Shown: piece by piece, positions 35,135 through 46,500 of the stretch
Layout: every line of letters starts with the position of its first letter
How positions within the stretch are numbered: position 1 is the stretch's first letter
Assembly: GCF_031951985.1 (NCBI RefSeq)
Contig: NZ_JAVLVU010000001.1
Span: 4,092,001 to 4,156,000 of the forward strand
Direction: 5' to 3'
DNA from: Mucilaginibacter terrae
GTDB lineage: Bacteria; Bacteroidota; Bacteroidia; Sphingobacteriales; Sphingobacteriaceae
Length of the DNA: 64,000 nt
Program-made: the position numbers and the translations under genes
The notes under the pieces: model-generated
Seen by the model: the letters and a program-made list of their open reading frames with translations, nothing else
What the model was told of the DNA's origin: nothing
Databases searched by the model: none

Positions 35135-38100
35135 TTGAATATTAGAGATATTTTAGACAGGTATAAGGCTGATGATAGGATAAAAGAATTGGCTCAGGCC
35201 ATCAATAGTTCTAAAAATCCACGCATTCAGTTACGCGGACTAGTGGGATCGAGTGATGCCACCGTAGCCGTTGCATTGTATTTTTTACAGCACAAACACC
35301 AGTTATTTGTACTTCCCGATCGCGAGGAGGCCAGCTATTTTCAGGCCGATCTGGAAAACCTGACCGGCAAGGAAGTGCTGCTATTTCCATCATCATACCG
35401 CAAACCATTTGAGTTTACCCAGCCCGATAGCAGCAACGTGCTGGCCCGTGCCGAGGTTTTGAACGAGTTGAACCATAGTACTGAGTACGGACAAATCATA
35501 GTTACTTACCCCGAGGCCGTTGCCGAAAAGGTGATCGATCGCTCATCGCTCGAAAAAAATACGCTCGAAATTGCGGTTGAAAACAAACTGAGTATTGAGT
35601 TTATCAACGAGTTTTTAATTGAATACGATTTTGAACGGGTTGATTTTGTGTACGAGCCGGGGCAGTTCTCTATACGCGGTGGTATTGTAGATATTTTCTC
35701 ATTTTCGCATGATCTACCTTATCGCGTAGAATTCTTTGGCGATTTCATCGAATCTATCCGCACTTTCGAAATTGAGAGCCAGCTTTCGGCCGAGAAGGTA
35801 AAATCCATTACCATTGTGCCTAACGTACAGTCGAAGTTTTTAACCGAAAACAATATTTCGATACTGGAATACATTGAGCGCGATACCCAGGTTTGGATAA
35901 GAGATGTGCAGTTTACGCTGGATATTATTAAAGACGGTCACAAAAAAGCTACCCAATTATGGAAAGCCCTTTCGGCCGAAGAAAAGAACCAAAACCCGGA
36001 TTGGATAGACCCCAAGTTTGCCTTTACCGACGAGAAACTGATTGCCGACCAACTGCACGACTTTGCCGTAATTGAGTTTGGTAAACAGTTTTTTTACGAG
36101 GCCACACACAGTATCAATTTTGATATACGTCCGCAGCCATCGTTCAATAAAGATTTTCAGTTGCTCATCCATAACATCAAAAACAATGATGCCGAGCGTA
36201 TTGAGAACCTGATCTTCACCGACTCGACCAAGCAGGTAGAGCGCCTGTATGCCATTTTTGAGGATTTGGATAAGACGGTGAAGTTTACCCCGGTACACGT
36301 ATCCATACGCGAAGGTTTTATTGACCGTGAGCAAAAACTGGCCTGTTATACCGATCATCAAATTTTTGACCGTTACTATAAATATAAACTGCGCAAAGGT
36401 TACCAGCGCACACAGGCCATTACGCTTAAAGAGTTACGCGAGCTTAAGCCCGGCGATTATATAACCCATATAGATCATGGCGTAGGTAAATACGCAGGAC
36501 TGGAAAAAGTGGACGTGAACGGCAAAATGCAGGAAATGATTCGCCTGATTTATGCCGATAACGATTTGCTGTATGTGAACATTAACTCGCTTAACCGCAT
36601 TTCTAAATTCAGCGGCAAAGAGGGGGCTGTGCCTAAGATGAACAAACTGGGTACCGATACCTGGGAGAGGCTCAAAAAAACCACAAAAAAAAAAGTTAAA
36701 GACATAGCGCGCGACCTGATAAAGCTTTACGCCATACGTAAAACTAAGGAGGGAAATGCCTTTGCACCCGATAGCTATTTGCAAACCGAGCTGGAGGCCA
36801 GCTTTATTTACGAAGATACCCCCGACCAGGAAAAGGCCACCAACGACTTTAAACGCGACATGGAAGCGCCCCACCCTATGGACCGCCTTATTTGCGGCGA
36901 CGTAGGCTTTGGCAAAACCGAAATTGCGGTGCGTGCTGCGTTTAAAGCCGTAGCCGATAGTAAGCAGGTAGCCATATTAGTACCTACTACTATTTTAGCA
37001 GCCCAGCACTACAAAACATTTTCAGACAGGCTGAAAGGCTTCCCCTGCAATATTGATTATGTAAACCGGTTTAAATCGAGCAAGCAAATCAAAGATACCC
37101 TGACTAAGTTACAAGAGGGCAAGGTTGACATCATTATAGGCACCCATCGTTTGGTGAGCAAGGACGTGAAGTTTAAAGATCTTGGCCTCATGATCATTGA
37201 TGAGGAGCAAAAGTTTGGCGTAGCCACCAAAGAAAAATTGAAAGCCATGCGTGCCGATGTTGACACCATGACTTTGACGGCAACACCTATACCGCGTACG
37301 CTGCACTTTTCGTTAATGGGCGCGCGCGATCTGTCCATTATATCAACTCCTCCACCTAACCGCCAGCCGGTAGTTACCGAGTTGCATGTGTTTAATGATA
37401 AGCTGATTAAAGAAGCCGTTGAGTACGAAATGGAACGCAGCGGGCAAGTATTCTTCATCCACAACCGCGTGGCCGATCTTATTCAACTGGGCGGTATGAT
37501 ACGCAAGTTGGTACCCAAAGCCCGCATTGGCGTAGCCCATGGCCAGTTAGAGGGCGACGACCTGGAAGACGTGATGCTCAAGTTTGTGAACCACGAGTAT
37601 GATGTATTGATAGCCACCACCATTATTGAGGCTGGTTTGGATATTCCCAATGCTAACACCATCATTATTAACCATGCCCACATGTTTGGTTTGAGCGATT
37701 TGCACCAGATGCGCGGTCGCGTAGGCCGGAGCAACAAAAAGGCATTTTGTTACCTGCTGAGTCCGCCGTTATCAACCCTTACGCCCGAAGCCCGCAAGCG
37801 TTTGAGCGCCATTGAGGAGTTCAGTGATTTAGGTAGTGGCTTTAACGTAGCCATGCGCGATTTGGACATACGCGGCAGCGGTAACCTGCTGGGCGCAGAA
37901 CAAAGCGGTTTTATTGCCGAAATTGGCTTTGAGATGTACCATAAAATTTTAGACGAAGCCATACAGGAACTGAAAGACGACGAGTTTAAAGAGGTATTTA
38001 AAGACGAAAAACCACGGCCGTTTATCACGTTTACACAGATAGATACCGATATGGAAATCCTCATCCCGAATGAGTATGTAACCAGTTTAACCGAGCGGTA

Positions 38101-38488
38101 TAACCTTTACAGTGAAATATCCAAGCTGGAGAACGAAACCCAGCTCATGGCTTTTGAACAAAAACTGGCCGACCGCTTTGGCCCTGTACCGCCGCAGGTA
38201 GCCGACCTGTTTAACACCATACGCCTGCAATGGCTGGGCAAGGCCATCGGCTTCGAAAAAATATCGCTCAAAAAGAACGTGCTGCGTGGTTACTTCATTA
38301 CCAACCAGCAATCGGCCTACTTTGAGTCGATGGCGTTTATGCAGGTGCTGCAATTTGTTAAAAACAACCCCCGCCGTGTAAATATGAAAGAGGTAAAGAA
38401 TACCTTACGTATTAGCGTTGAGGGTGTGCGCAGTATTGATGAGGCTGTGGAAATTTTAATGGAGATTGGGGTAGGGGTACCGGCGTAA
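35135..38488 (+). CDS. mfd: Transcription-repair coupling factor Mfd
   Basis: 1117 residues from a TTG (MNIRDILDRY); no alternative start preserves the N-terminus. Mfd removes stalled RNA polymerase at lesions and recruits UvrA. Domains: UvrB-like region (about 20-350); RNA polymerase-interacting CarD-like domain (about 430-505, LKPGDYITHIDHGVGKYAGL); SF2 translocase with Walker A GDVGFGKTE (near 587), DEEQ (near 688) and TATPIPRTL; the second helicase half with TTIIEAGLDIP and QMRGRVGRS; and a C-terminal TRCF domain (about 985-1090). Complete length. A palindromic repeat follows instead of a simple terminator. Confidence 0.96.
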   Translation: MNIRDILDRYKADDRIKELAQAINSSKNPRIQLRGLVGSSDATVAVALYFLQHKHQLFVLPDREEASYFQADLENLTGKEVLLFPSSYRKPFEFTQPDSSNVLARAEVLNELNHSTEYGQIIVTYPEAVAEKVIDRSSLEKNTLEIAVENKLSIEFINEFLIEYDFERVDFVYEPGQFSIRGGIVDIFSFSHDLPYRVEFFGDFIESIRTFEIESQLSAEKVKSITIVPNVQSKFLTENNISILEYIERDTQVWIRDVQFTLDIIKDGHKKATQLWKALSAEEKNQNPDWIDPKFAFTDEKLIADQLHDFAVIEFGKQFFYEATHSINFDIRPQPSFNKDFQLLIHNIKNNDAERIENLIFTDSTKQVERLYAIFEDLDKTVKFTPVHVSIREGFIDREQKLACYTDHQIFDRYYKYKLRKGYQRTQAITLKELRELKPGDYITHIDHGVGKYAGLEKVDVNGKMQEMIRLIYADNDLLYVNINSLNRISKFSGKEGAVPKMNKLGTDTWERLKKTTKKKVKDIARDLIKLYAIRKTKEGNAFAPDSYLQTELEASFIYEDTPDQEKATNDFKRDMEAPHPMDRLICGDVGFGKTEIAVRAAFKAVADSKQVAILVPTTILAAQHYKTFSDRLKGFPCNIDYVNRFKSSKQIKDTLTKLQEGKVDIIIGTHRLVSKDVKFKDLGLMIIDEEQKFGVATKEKLKAMRADVDTMTLTATPIPRTLHFSLMGARDLSIISTPPPNRQPVVTELHVFNDKLIKEAVEYEMERSGQVFFIHNRVADLIQLGGMIRKLVPKARIGVAHGQLEGDDLEDVMLKFVNHEYDVLIATTIIEAGLDIPNANTIIINHAHMFGLSDLHQMRGRVGRSNKKAFCYLLSPPLSTLTPEARKRLSAIEEFSDLGSGFNVAMRDLDIRGSGNLLGAEQSGFIAEIGFEMYHKILDEAIQELKDDEFKEVFKDEKPRPFITFTQIDTDMEILIPNEYVTSLTERYNLYSEISKLENETQLMAFEQKLADRFGPVPPQVADLFNTIRLQWLGKAIGFEKISLKKNVLRGYFITNQQSAYFESMAFMQVLQFVKNNPRRVNMKEVKNTLRISVEGVRSIDEAVEILMEIGVGVPA

Positions 38489-38512
38489 TTTTAATACTCA
38501 ATCAATACCATG

Positions 38513-38602
38513 TGTCATTGCGAGGAGCGATAGCGACGTGGCAATCTCCGTAATGCCGTCAACCTTGCATGAGCGGATTGCCACGCTACGCTCGCAATGA
38601 CA
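38513..38602. repeat. Palindromic repeat, TGTCATTGCGAG family, copy g
   Basis: Outer arms TGTCATTGCGAG (38513-38524) and CTCGCAATGACA (38591-38602) are perfect complements; the inner GACGTGGCAATC...GATTGCCACGC pairs imperfectly. It lies between the convergent mfd and DUF1501 genes. Confidence 0.85.
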
Positions 38603-38622
38603 AAAAGGGCAAAAGCATCTCC

Positions 38623-39822
38623 CTACACCAAATCCAACCCCGCAAAATTCTTATTCAAAATACTGCCGTTATCAACCTCCAGCCATTTGTTGAGCAGGGT
38701 GGCGTAAACATCTCTAAAGTCTACCTTGTATTTTAAATCGCCGTTTTCGAGGTTTTGCAAATCGGGGGCATCGTTATAAATGCCGGCTTTTGCCAGTTTG
38801 CCACCAAATAGGAAAACGTTATTTGCCGTACCGTGGTCGGTACCGTTGCTGGCGTTTTGCTCCACGCGGCGGCCAAACTCCGAGAAGGTCATGATCATCG
38901 TATCGTCCAGCTTGCTGGTTTGCTTCAAATCTTTAACAAAGGCGGCTACGGCATCGGCATAAATTTTTAACTGGCGGCCTTGCTGGTTTTGCTGACCAAC
39001 GTGCGTATCAAATCCTCCTAACGATACATAGTAAATGCGCGTATCCAATCCCGAATTAATAAACTTGGATACGCTTTTTAATTGATTGCCTAAGCCGGTA
39101 GACGGGTAAGGTGCAACCACATTATATGTCTTCGAGGTCTTCTGTATATAATCGGCCGATGAGTAGGTCTCTATCATGGTTTTATACAGGTAGCCTAAAT
39201 TGTCTTCGTGCAGGTGATCGTCGGTTGGGCCATTCACCAAATCTTTAAAAAACGGCTCGCGTGTGGTTTGAAAAAGCTTGTTAGGGTCTTGTACAGCAAT
39301 ACCCTTCATTTTTTGCCCTTTCATGGCTAATGATAATGTATCATCAACCTCAATGGCTGTGTATGGGTTTTGACAGCTTTGGCAATTCGAATCCAGGTAA
39401 CGGCCAATCCAACCTGTGCTCAAAAACTCGTTGGCATCGCTGGCAGTTTGCCATATATCCATGGAGCGGAAGTGCGACCTGTCGGGGTTAGGGTAGCCTA
39501 CCGAGTTAATGATGCTCATCCATCCCTGGTCGTAAATTTCCTGCAAGGCGGCCAGGTTAGGGTTGAGCCCCTGCATGTCATTCAGCTTAATAATTTCGGT
39601 GTTGGGAATGGCTATAGTTTTGCGCTTTTGATAATACACATCGCTGCCAAAAGGCACAATGGTGTTCAATCCATCGTTACCGCCCGATAGTTGTATAATA
39701 ACCAGGTTTTTATGCCCGGTTAACGCATCTTTAGCCAAAGCCTCAAATGGTTTTAAAAAAGCAGGTATTAAAAACGCCCCCGATGCCAGGGTGCTGTTTC
39801 TTAAAAAATCTCTTCTTTTCAT
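38623..39822 (-). CDS. DUF1501 family exported protein
   Basis: 399 residues. The N-terminus has a twin-arginine signal (KRRDFLRNS followed by a hydrophobic run to FEALA), so export by Tat is expected. The DUF1501 core is visible as VIIQLSGGNDGLNTIVPFG, SHFRSMDIWQT, GFDTHVGQQ and FSEFGRRVEQN, a sulfatase/alkaline-phosphatase-like arrangement whose substrate is not known. It follows the DUF1800 gene on the minus strand; these two families regularly occur together. Confidence 0.9.
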   Translation of the reverse strand: MKRRDFLRNSTLASGAFLIPAFLKPFEALAKDALTGHKNLVIIQLSGGNDGLNTIVPFGSDVYYQKRKTIAIPNTEIIKLNDMQGLNPNLAALQEIYDQGWMSIINSVGYPNPDRSHFRSMDIWQTASDANEFLSTGWIGRYLDSNCQSCQNPYTAIEVDDTLSLAMKGQKMKGIAVQDPNKLFQTTREPFFKDLVNGPTDDHLHEDNLGYLYKTMIETYSSADYIQKTSKTYNVVAPYPSTGLGNQLKSVSKFINSGLDTRIYYVSLGGFDTHVGQQNQQGRQLKIYADAVAAFVKDLKQTSKLDDTMIMTFSEFGRRVEQNASNGTDHGTANNVFLFGGKLAKAGIYNDAPDLQNLENGDLKYKVDFRDVYATLLNKWLEVDNGSILNKNFAGLDLV

Positions 39823-39839
39823 AGCGTTTCACTTTGGTG

Positions 39840-39905
39840 AGTAGTTGATTGGTTGAATAGTTGATTGGTTTTAAACTACTCACTCAATCAACAAATCAAC
39901 TATTT
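39840..39905. repeat. Low-complexity AGTTGATTGGTTGAATAG imperfect palindrome
   Basis: GAGTAGTTGATTGGTTGAAT and the later CAATCAACAAATCAACTAT are imperfect complements, between the DUF1800 and DUF1501 genes. Similar AACTAATCAACCATTCAACT occurs at 18266-18285. Confidence 0.5.
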
Positions 39906-39913
39906 AACTAATC

Positions 39914-41299
39914 CTAACACAACTGATACTCCGGTGTGCTTACCAGCTGTATCACCATGTTTTTAATATCGGTGGCCTTTGTTATTTCTGCTGTTATGCG
40001 TGCATTTATGGGCGGTTCTAACAAGTAAGTTGCCACCTCTTCACGCGGAACCTTAATAGGGATACCCTGTAAAAAGGTGTTCCAGTCGGCATTGGCCTGT
40101 ACGCGTTTAATAACGTTAAACTGCTGTTTGCGCTGAGATGCCAGGTATGCCTCATCCTCGGGTGTAGCCTTTCCCGCAAAATCAATAACCCCGGCATTAA
40201 GAATAGTCGACGGTATTTTCATGCGGTACATGAGCGATGAGCTGTCGATCCAGTTTTTACCGCCCGGCCATCCGGCCACATTAGGAGGCCGGAACAATAC
40301 CTGCCCCAGCGTGCGCTGAAACTGTATCAACACATCGGGGTTTTCGTATTTAATATGAAAGCGGCGATTTAAGTCAACCAACAACTCTACCGGCGATTTA
40401 ATAAGGTTGCCAATATTTTTATCCTCGTAAAACCAATCGGATGTAAACACAAATTCAAGCAGCGGTTTTAACTCGTAATTAGCATTGTAAAACACATCGG
40501 TCATTTGGTTAACGTGAGTCTCATCGGGTGTTTCGTTAACCAGGTATCTATATAGTTTAGTGCTCATGTATTTGGCCGTTTGTTTGTTGGCCAGTATCAT
40601 GTCAATAATATCTTCGCCGCAAAAATTGCCGGTTTTGCCCATAAAAGTTTTGGGCTTATCATCATGATTGCCCGGTCTGAAGTTGAACTCACCATTTTTG
40701 CCGTTGTACGCCCAGCCGGTAAAAGCCCGGGCCGATTCTTTAATGTCCTGCTCAGTGTAATGCCCTCTTCCCAGCGTAAATAGCTCCATTAGCTCACGGG
40801 CAAAGTTTTCGTTAGGATGTGCTTTGCTGTTTTGCTGGTTATTTAAAAAATTAAGCATAGCCGGCGATTGCGACACCCCGGTGAGTAAAGTTTTAAAGTT
40901 GCCCAGTGCATGGGTGCGCATAATATTATTCAGCTGTTGCTGGTAGTAATAATTGCCAATATTACAGGCAAAGTGGTTATGCCAAAATAAAGTAAGCTTT
41001 TCGCGCAGCTGAGCATTAGTGGTACTCAACTGGTTCATCCAGGCGTTATTGAGTGCCTTTTCCTGCTGATTGCGCTTTTCCTGCTGCGCTTTGCGTGCTT
41101 CCTCACCTGCCTCTTTAGGCAATGGGTTAAGGTCGATGTTTTCGGTTACGGCAGTAAGCGTTTGTATCGGCTCCGAATCTTTAAACAACCGTTTCAGTAC
41201 TTTTTTAGCACTCCAGTTGCGTTGCTCTTGTAACTGATGGTAATCAATACCAAAAGCAGCACGGGCATATAAGTGTTTTACCTGTTTCGAATTATCCAT
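39914..41299 (-). CDS. DUF1800 family protein
   Basis: 461 residues. Family marks are the start RAAFGIDYHQLQE, LREKLTLFWHNHFAC, HPNENFARELMELFTLGRGHYTEQD, then FRPGNHDDKPKTFMG and FRPPNVAGWPGGKNWI. Function unknown. Unlike many relatives there is no obvious signal peptide, so it may depend on its DUF1501 partner, encoded 91 bp downstream in the same direction. Confidence 0.88.
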   Translation of the reverse strand: MDNSKQVKHLYARAAFGIDYHQLQEQRNWSAKKVLKRLFKDSEPIQTLTAVTENIDLNPLPKEAGEEARKAQQEKRNQQEKALNNAWMNQLSTTNAQLREKLTLFWHNHFACNIGNYYYQQQLNNIMRTHALGNFKTLLTGVSQSPAMLNFLNNQQNSKAHPNENFARELMELFTLGRGHYTEQDIKESARAFTGWAYNGKNGEFNFRPGNHDDKPKTFMGKTGNFCGEDIIDMILANKQTAKYMSTKLYRYLVNETPDETHVNQMTDVFYNANYELKPLLEFVFTSDWFYEDKNIGNLIKSPVELLVDLNRRFHIKYENPDVLIQFQRTLGQVLFRPPNVAGWPGGKNWIDSSSLMYRMKIPSTILNAGVIDFAGKATPEDEAYLASQRKQQFNVIKRVQANADWNTFLQGIPIKVPREEVATYLLEPPINARITAEITKATDIKNMVIQLVSTPEYQLC

Positions 41300-41474
41300 A
41301 ACTAAACAGTTTATAATGGATTATTTAACTTAAAGTTAGGTATAAATGTTGGGTGTGTATGAGATAGTTAGACTGTTATTTAATAAATGGTTTAATGCTG
41401 TAATTGTTTTGAACACAAAAGCTTTGTAATAAACTACTCATTTGGTCGATTACTCACAACTCACTCAAAAACAC

Positions 41475-41482
41475 TATATTTG
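41475..41482 (+). promoter_or_regulatory. Putative -7 box for scpA
   Basis: TATATTTG matches TAnnTTTG and ends 8 bases before the scpA ATG, again implying a very short leader. A TTTG at 41441 is too far upstream to be a normal -33. Confidence 0.5.
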
Positions 41483-41490
41483 GCGGCATC

Positions 41491-42246
41491 ATGGCCGATG
41501 ACAGTTTTGCAATACGGTTACCGCAGTTTGAAGGCCCTTTTGATCTGCTGCTTTTCTTCATCGAACGTGATGAACTGGACATTCACGAAATAGCCATTTC
41601 GAAAATTACCGACGATTTTTTGCAATACATTCACCAAATGAACAGCCTTAACATGGAACTGGCGAGTGAATTTATTTTTGTGGCGGCCACGCTTATGCGC
41701 ATTAAGGCCAAAATGCTCTTACCCCGCTACGAGGCCGAAACTGGTGAAAGCGAAGCCGACAGCAAGGAAGACCTGATACGCAAACTCATTGAGTACAAAA
41801 AGTTTAAAGATCTGTGCGAACAGTTGCGCCCGCTGGAAGAAGAACGCTTTAAACAGGAACGACGCGGCAACATTGCCGAAGAATTGAAAGGAATAGAAGC
41901 CGAAGCTTTGCCCGGCGAAGAACTATCCGACCTTACGCTATACCGTTTAATGCAGGTTTACGCCCGTGTTAACCGCCGTTATTTAAACCGTGCCGAGGAG
42001 GTTACCCATACCGTGGTACAATACCCGTACACCATTGAGCAGCAAAAAAAGGCCATAACCGATTTGCTGCGCATTAACCAACGGCTCGATTTTAAGGCCT
42101 TAGTGAAAAACTCCGAAAACCGGGTGCATTTTATTTATAATTTTTTAGCCATGCTGGAGATGCTTCAGCAGGAATTAATAGACATACAGGTTGGGCTGAA
42201 TTACAATAATTTTTGGATTTCGCCTAAAACAGCCCATTCATTTTGA
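41491..42246 (+). CDS. scpA: Segregation and condensation protein A
   Basis: Kleisin subunit of the SMC-ScpAB condensin that organises and segregates the chromosome. 251 residues of normal length, with the N-terminal SMC-neck-binding region FEGPFDLLLFFIERDELDIHEI and FIFVAATLMRIKAKMLLPR, an acidic middle, and a C-terminal winged helix (about 175-250). scpB and smc are not in the window. Followed by glyA 25 bp downstream. Confidence 0.93.
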   Translation: MADDSFAIRLPQFEGPFDLLLFFIERDELDIHEIAISKITDDFLQYIHQMNSLNMELASEFIFVAATLMRIKAKMLLPRYEAETGESEADSKEDLIRKLIEYKKFKDLCEQLRPLEEERFKQERRGNIAEELKGIEAEALPGEELSDLTLYRLMQVYARVNRRYLNRAEEVTHTVVQYPYTIEQQKKAITDLLRINQRLDFKALVKNSENRVHFIYNFLAMLEMLQQELIDIQVGLNYNNFWISPKTAHSF

Positions 42247-42271
42247 TTAACTTAGACACCTCGTAAAGATC

Positions 42272-43543
42272 ATGAAAAAAGACAAACTGATATTTGAACT
42301 ACTTGAGGATGAGCAGAAACGCCAGGAAGAAGGCCTGGAGCTTATCGCATCCGAAAACTTTGTAAGCAAGCAGGTAATGGAAGCTGCCGGTTCGGTAGCC
42401 ACCAACAAATATGCCGAAGGCTTACCCGGTAAGCGCTACTACGGCGGCTGCCAGATTGTTGACGAAATTGAAACCATTGCCATTGAGCGTGCAAAACAAC
42501 TGTTTAACGCCGAGTGGGTGAACGTTCAGCCGCACTCTGGCGCTCAGGCTAACGCTGCGGTAATGCTGGCCGTGTTAAATCCGGGCGATAAAATTCTGGG
42601 TTTCGACTTGTCGCACGGTGGTCACTTAACCCACGGTTCGCCGGTAAATTTCTCGGGCAAGTTATATCAGCCTCATTTTTATGGTGTAGTTAAAGAAACT
42701 GGGTTAATTGATTACGAACAACTGCGTGCCACTGCCTTGGCCGAAAAACCAAAGCTGATCATTTGCGGTGCATCGGCCTACTCGCGCGATTGGGATTATG
42801 CATTCATACGCCAGGTGGCTGATGAGGTTGGTGCTTTGGTACTGGCAGATATTTCGCACCCGGCCGGTTTAATTGCCCGCGGTTTGCTAACCGATCCGCT
42901 GCCGCATTGCCACATTGTAACCACTACCACCCACAAAACCCTGCGCGGTCCGCGTGGCGGCCTTATTATGATGGGTAAAGATTTTGAAAACCCATGGGGT
43001 TTAACTACACCAAAAGGCGAAGTGAAAAAAATGTCGGCTTTGTTAGATAGTGCCGTATTTCCGGGTACGCAAGGTGGACCGTTAGAGCATATTATTGCGG
43101 CTAAAGCAGTTGCCTTTCACGAGGCGCTGAGCGATAGCTACATGAAGTATGTTTTACAGGTTAAACTAAACGGTGCGGCTATTGCCAAGGCATTTGTTGA
43201 CCGTGGTTACGAAATTGTTTCGGGCGGTACTGATAATCATTTGATTTTAATAGATTTACGTAATAAAGGAATATCAGGCAAGGCTGCTGAAAATGCGCTT
43301 GTTGCTGCCGATATTACCGTAAATAAAAACATGGTTCCTTTTGACGATAAATCGCCGTTTGTTACCTCGGGTATACGTATTGGTACAGCTGCGGTAACCA
43401 CAAGGGGCATGAAAGAAAAGGAAATGGAAAAAATTGCCGAGTTGGTTGACGAGGTAATAAAAAATCCGGAAGACGAACATTCTTTGAAGAAAGTACGTAA
43501 AAGTGTTCATGCGTTAACGGAGAAGTTTCCGTTGTATGAATAA
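42272..43543 (+). CDS. glyA: Serine hydroxymethyltransferase
   Basis: PLP enzyme converting serine and tetrahydrofolate to glycine and methylene-tetrahydrofolate, in the cytoplasm. 423 residues, normal length. Visible signatures are ELIASENFVSKQV, NVQPHSGAQAN, LSHGGHLTHG and the PLP-lysine motif VTTTTHKTLRGPRGG. Probably co-transcribed with scpA upstream; the hybrid kinase gene begins 16 bp after the stop. Confidence 0.97.
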   Translation: MKKDKLIFELLEDEQKRQEEGLELIASENFVSKQVMEAAGSVATNKYAEGLPGKRYYGGCQIVDEIETIAIERAKQLFNAEWVNVQPHSGAQANAAVMLAVLNPGDKILGFDLSHGGHLTHGSPVNFSGKLYQPHFYGVVKETGLIDYEQLRATALAEKPKLIICGASAYSRDWDYAFIRQVADEVGALVLADISHPAGLIARGLLTDPLPHCHIVTTTTHKTLRGPRGGLIMMGKDFENPWGLTTPKGEVKKMSALLDSAVFPGTQGGPLEHIIAAKAVAFHEALSDSYMKYVLQVKLNGAAIAKAFVDRGYEIVSGGTDNHLILIDLRNKGISGKAAENALVAADITVNKNMVPFDDKSPFVTSGIRIGTAAVTTRGMKEKEMEKIAELVDEVIKNPEDEHSLKKVRKSVHALTEKFPLYE

Positions 43544-43559
43544 TGAGCACAAAAAATAA

Positions 43560-46500
43560 ATGACATTAGAACGGGGTATGGTAATTCCTGATAATGAGGA
43601 CGAACGCCTGAGAGCGCTGCATACTTATGATATTCTGGACACGTTTCCGGAGGCAGAGTATGACGCCATTTCGCGTTTAGCCTCTTACATTTGCCAAACC
43701 CCGTTCGCTGTTATTTCTTTTATTGATGATAAGCGCCAGTGGTACAAATCATCGGTTGGGATGCCCAATACCGAAATAGAGCGTAGCAAAAGTTTTTGCC
43801 AGTACACCCTGCTCGACAATGTGTTAATGGAAATTCCTGATGCACGCTTCAGCGAAATTTTTGCCAACGATGAAAATGTAACGGGTGGCTTTGGTGTACG
43901 CTTTTATGCCAGCCAACCCCTTATTGATGCTGATGGCTATTGTTTAGGAACGCTTTGTGTTTTTGACCAACAACCTAAGCATCTGAGCGATGAACAACGC
44001 GATGCGTTGAAGACGCTGGCATCTGAAGTAATATCGCACTTAACGCTGCGTAAACAAAAAAAGGAACTCGAAAGGAGTTTAAAACTTCACGAAGACTTTT
44101 CTATCCTCTTCAACAGTTCATCCGAAATACATTACATAGCCGACGAAACCTCAAAAATTGAGCTGATTAATGATGCAGTTGAAACCATTTTAGGTTATAA
44201 GCCCGCACAATTGGTTGGCCGTTCGTTGTGGGAGTTTGTGGTAGGGCAAACACGTGATGATTTTTCCCATTTAATTGAAACCGGTTTACGCACCAAGCAG
44301 GCATTTGAAATGGAAACCTGCGTGTACAATATTAAGGGCGAAGAGCGGTGCATCAGCTGGTCGGCCGTAAACAACATGGGCAGGTGGTATGCCAGCGGCC
44401 GCGATGTTACCGAGCAAAAAAAGGTTCAGGAACAATTGGAGCAGCTATCACTGGTAGCCAGTAAGGTGAGCAATGGCGTGGCCATTACCAACGCCCATAA
44501 CAAGGTTATATGGATAAATGATGCCTTTACAACGCTTACCGGGTATAATTTAAATGATATTGCAGGTAAGCAAATGCGCGAGGTTTTTAAAGGTGATTAC
44601 GTTCAGCAACACACCACCGACCGTATTGACGAACTGTTAAACACCCGCAAGGCTTTCGAGATAGAGATTAGTGTACAACACAAAGATGGCCACCCGATGT
44701 GGTTGTCGGTTTTAAACTCACCGGTACTTAACGCTGCAGGTAAAGCCGAAAAGTATATTAAGGTTTTATTGGATATAACAGAGCGGAAAATTGCCGAGCG
44801 GGATATTGAGATCCTGTCATTCGCATCAGAAAAATCTCCAAGTGGCGTAGTGATCCGCGACCGCGAAAGTCGTATAATCTGGATGAACGAGGCTCTCGAA
44901 AATATTTTAGGGTACAAGTTAGCTGAGTTGCAAGGAAAGGTTTTTGGCGATATACTGATTGGCGAAAAAACCGATCTCAACGTTTTAAAAGAGGCCAAGG
45001 TGGCTTATGATGAAAATAAGCCATACGAAATAGAGATACTGATCTACAAAAAAGACGGTACGCCTTACTGGGCTTACCTGGCTAATAGTCCTTTCTTTAA
45101 CAAGGCTGGCGAACTGGAACGTCAGATAACCGTATGCGTTGATATTAATGAACGCAAAAAGGCCGAAGAACAGTTAACCATGTTATCATTAGTGGCCAGC
45201 AATACTGTGAGCGGTGTGGTTATTAATGATGGGTATGGAAATGTGGAATGGGTAAATAAAGCTTTTGAAAATATTACCGGTTATGGCTTGGCCAATGTAC
45301 AAGGCCGCCATTTAGGCGATGTACTTAAAGGTGAACTTACCGATGTTTCGATTATCGAAAAAGCGCGAGAATTATCTAAAAACAAGCAATCATTTGAGGT
45401 TGATTTGCTGATTTACCGTGCCGATGGCGAGCCTTTGTGGATATCGGTTATCAACTCGGTGATATTAGATGAAACCGGCAAGGCTAAAAAATACATTGAG
45501 GTAATTATTGATATAACGGCCAAAAAGAAAGCCGAACTGGAGCTGATTGCCGCCAAAGAGGAAGCCTTACAGCTGAGCCGGGCAAAGGATATGTTTATAT
45601 CGGTAATGAGCCACGAGATACGTACACCTCTAAACGCGGTAATTGGTATGTCGCACCTGTTGGCCGAGGAAAATCCTACCGAATCACAAAAAGAGAATCT
45701 GGATGTATTAAAGTTTTCGGCCGAAAACCTGATGACCCTGATTAATGATGTACTGGACTTTACCAAGATAGAAACCGGCAACATTGAACTGGAGAAAGCC
45801 AGGGTAGATTTGCGCGAGCTGGTGCAAAGCGTAGTAAGCTCGATGCGCCACAATGTAAGCGGCAAGCAAATTTACTTTAAAGGTAACGTTGAGAATGAAA
45901 TTCCGGCCTGCGTTTTGGGGGATCGTACTCGTTTAGTACAAATATTGCTTAATTTAGCCAGCAATGCAGTTAAGTTTACCGAAACCGGCGGTGTAACTAT
46001 TGATTTAAAAGTTGTAGAACAAACTGCGCAGGAGGTGCGTATAAGGTTTGCAGTAACTGATACGGGCATTGGTATAGCAGCCGATAAAACAGGCACTATA
46101 TTCGAATCGTTTAAGCAGGCCGCAGCCGATACCACCCGCAAATATGGTGGTACTGGTTTAGGTTTGGCCATAACCAAACGATTGATAGAACTACACGATT
46201 CGCGCATTAACGTGGAGAGTATATTGGGCGAAGGCTCAACGTTTTGGTTTACCATAACATTTAAAAAAGCAGATAATAATAACCATATGAGTAACGAAAG
46301 TGCCGAAATAGGTTTAAAGGTAAACGTACTTGTTGTAGATGATAACCAGATAAACCGTTTACTGGTAAATAAGGTATTGAAAAAATGGAACGTTCAGGCC
46401 GATTTTGCGGAGAACGGATTAGAAGCCATTCAAAAAATTACAGCCAACCGCAATTACGACGTAGTGTTAATGGACATTCATATGCCCGAAATGGGAGGCC

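Noticed and set aside
39384..39396. ATTCGAATCC resembling a tRNA T-loop
   Set aside because: It lies inside the DUF1501 coding sequence, and no acceptor, D or anticodon stems can be formed around it.
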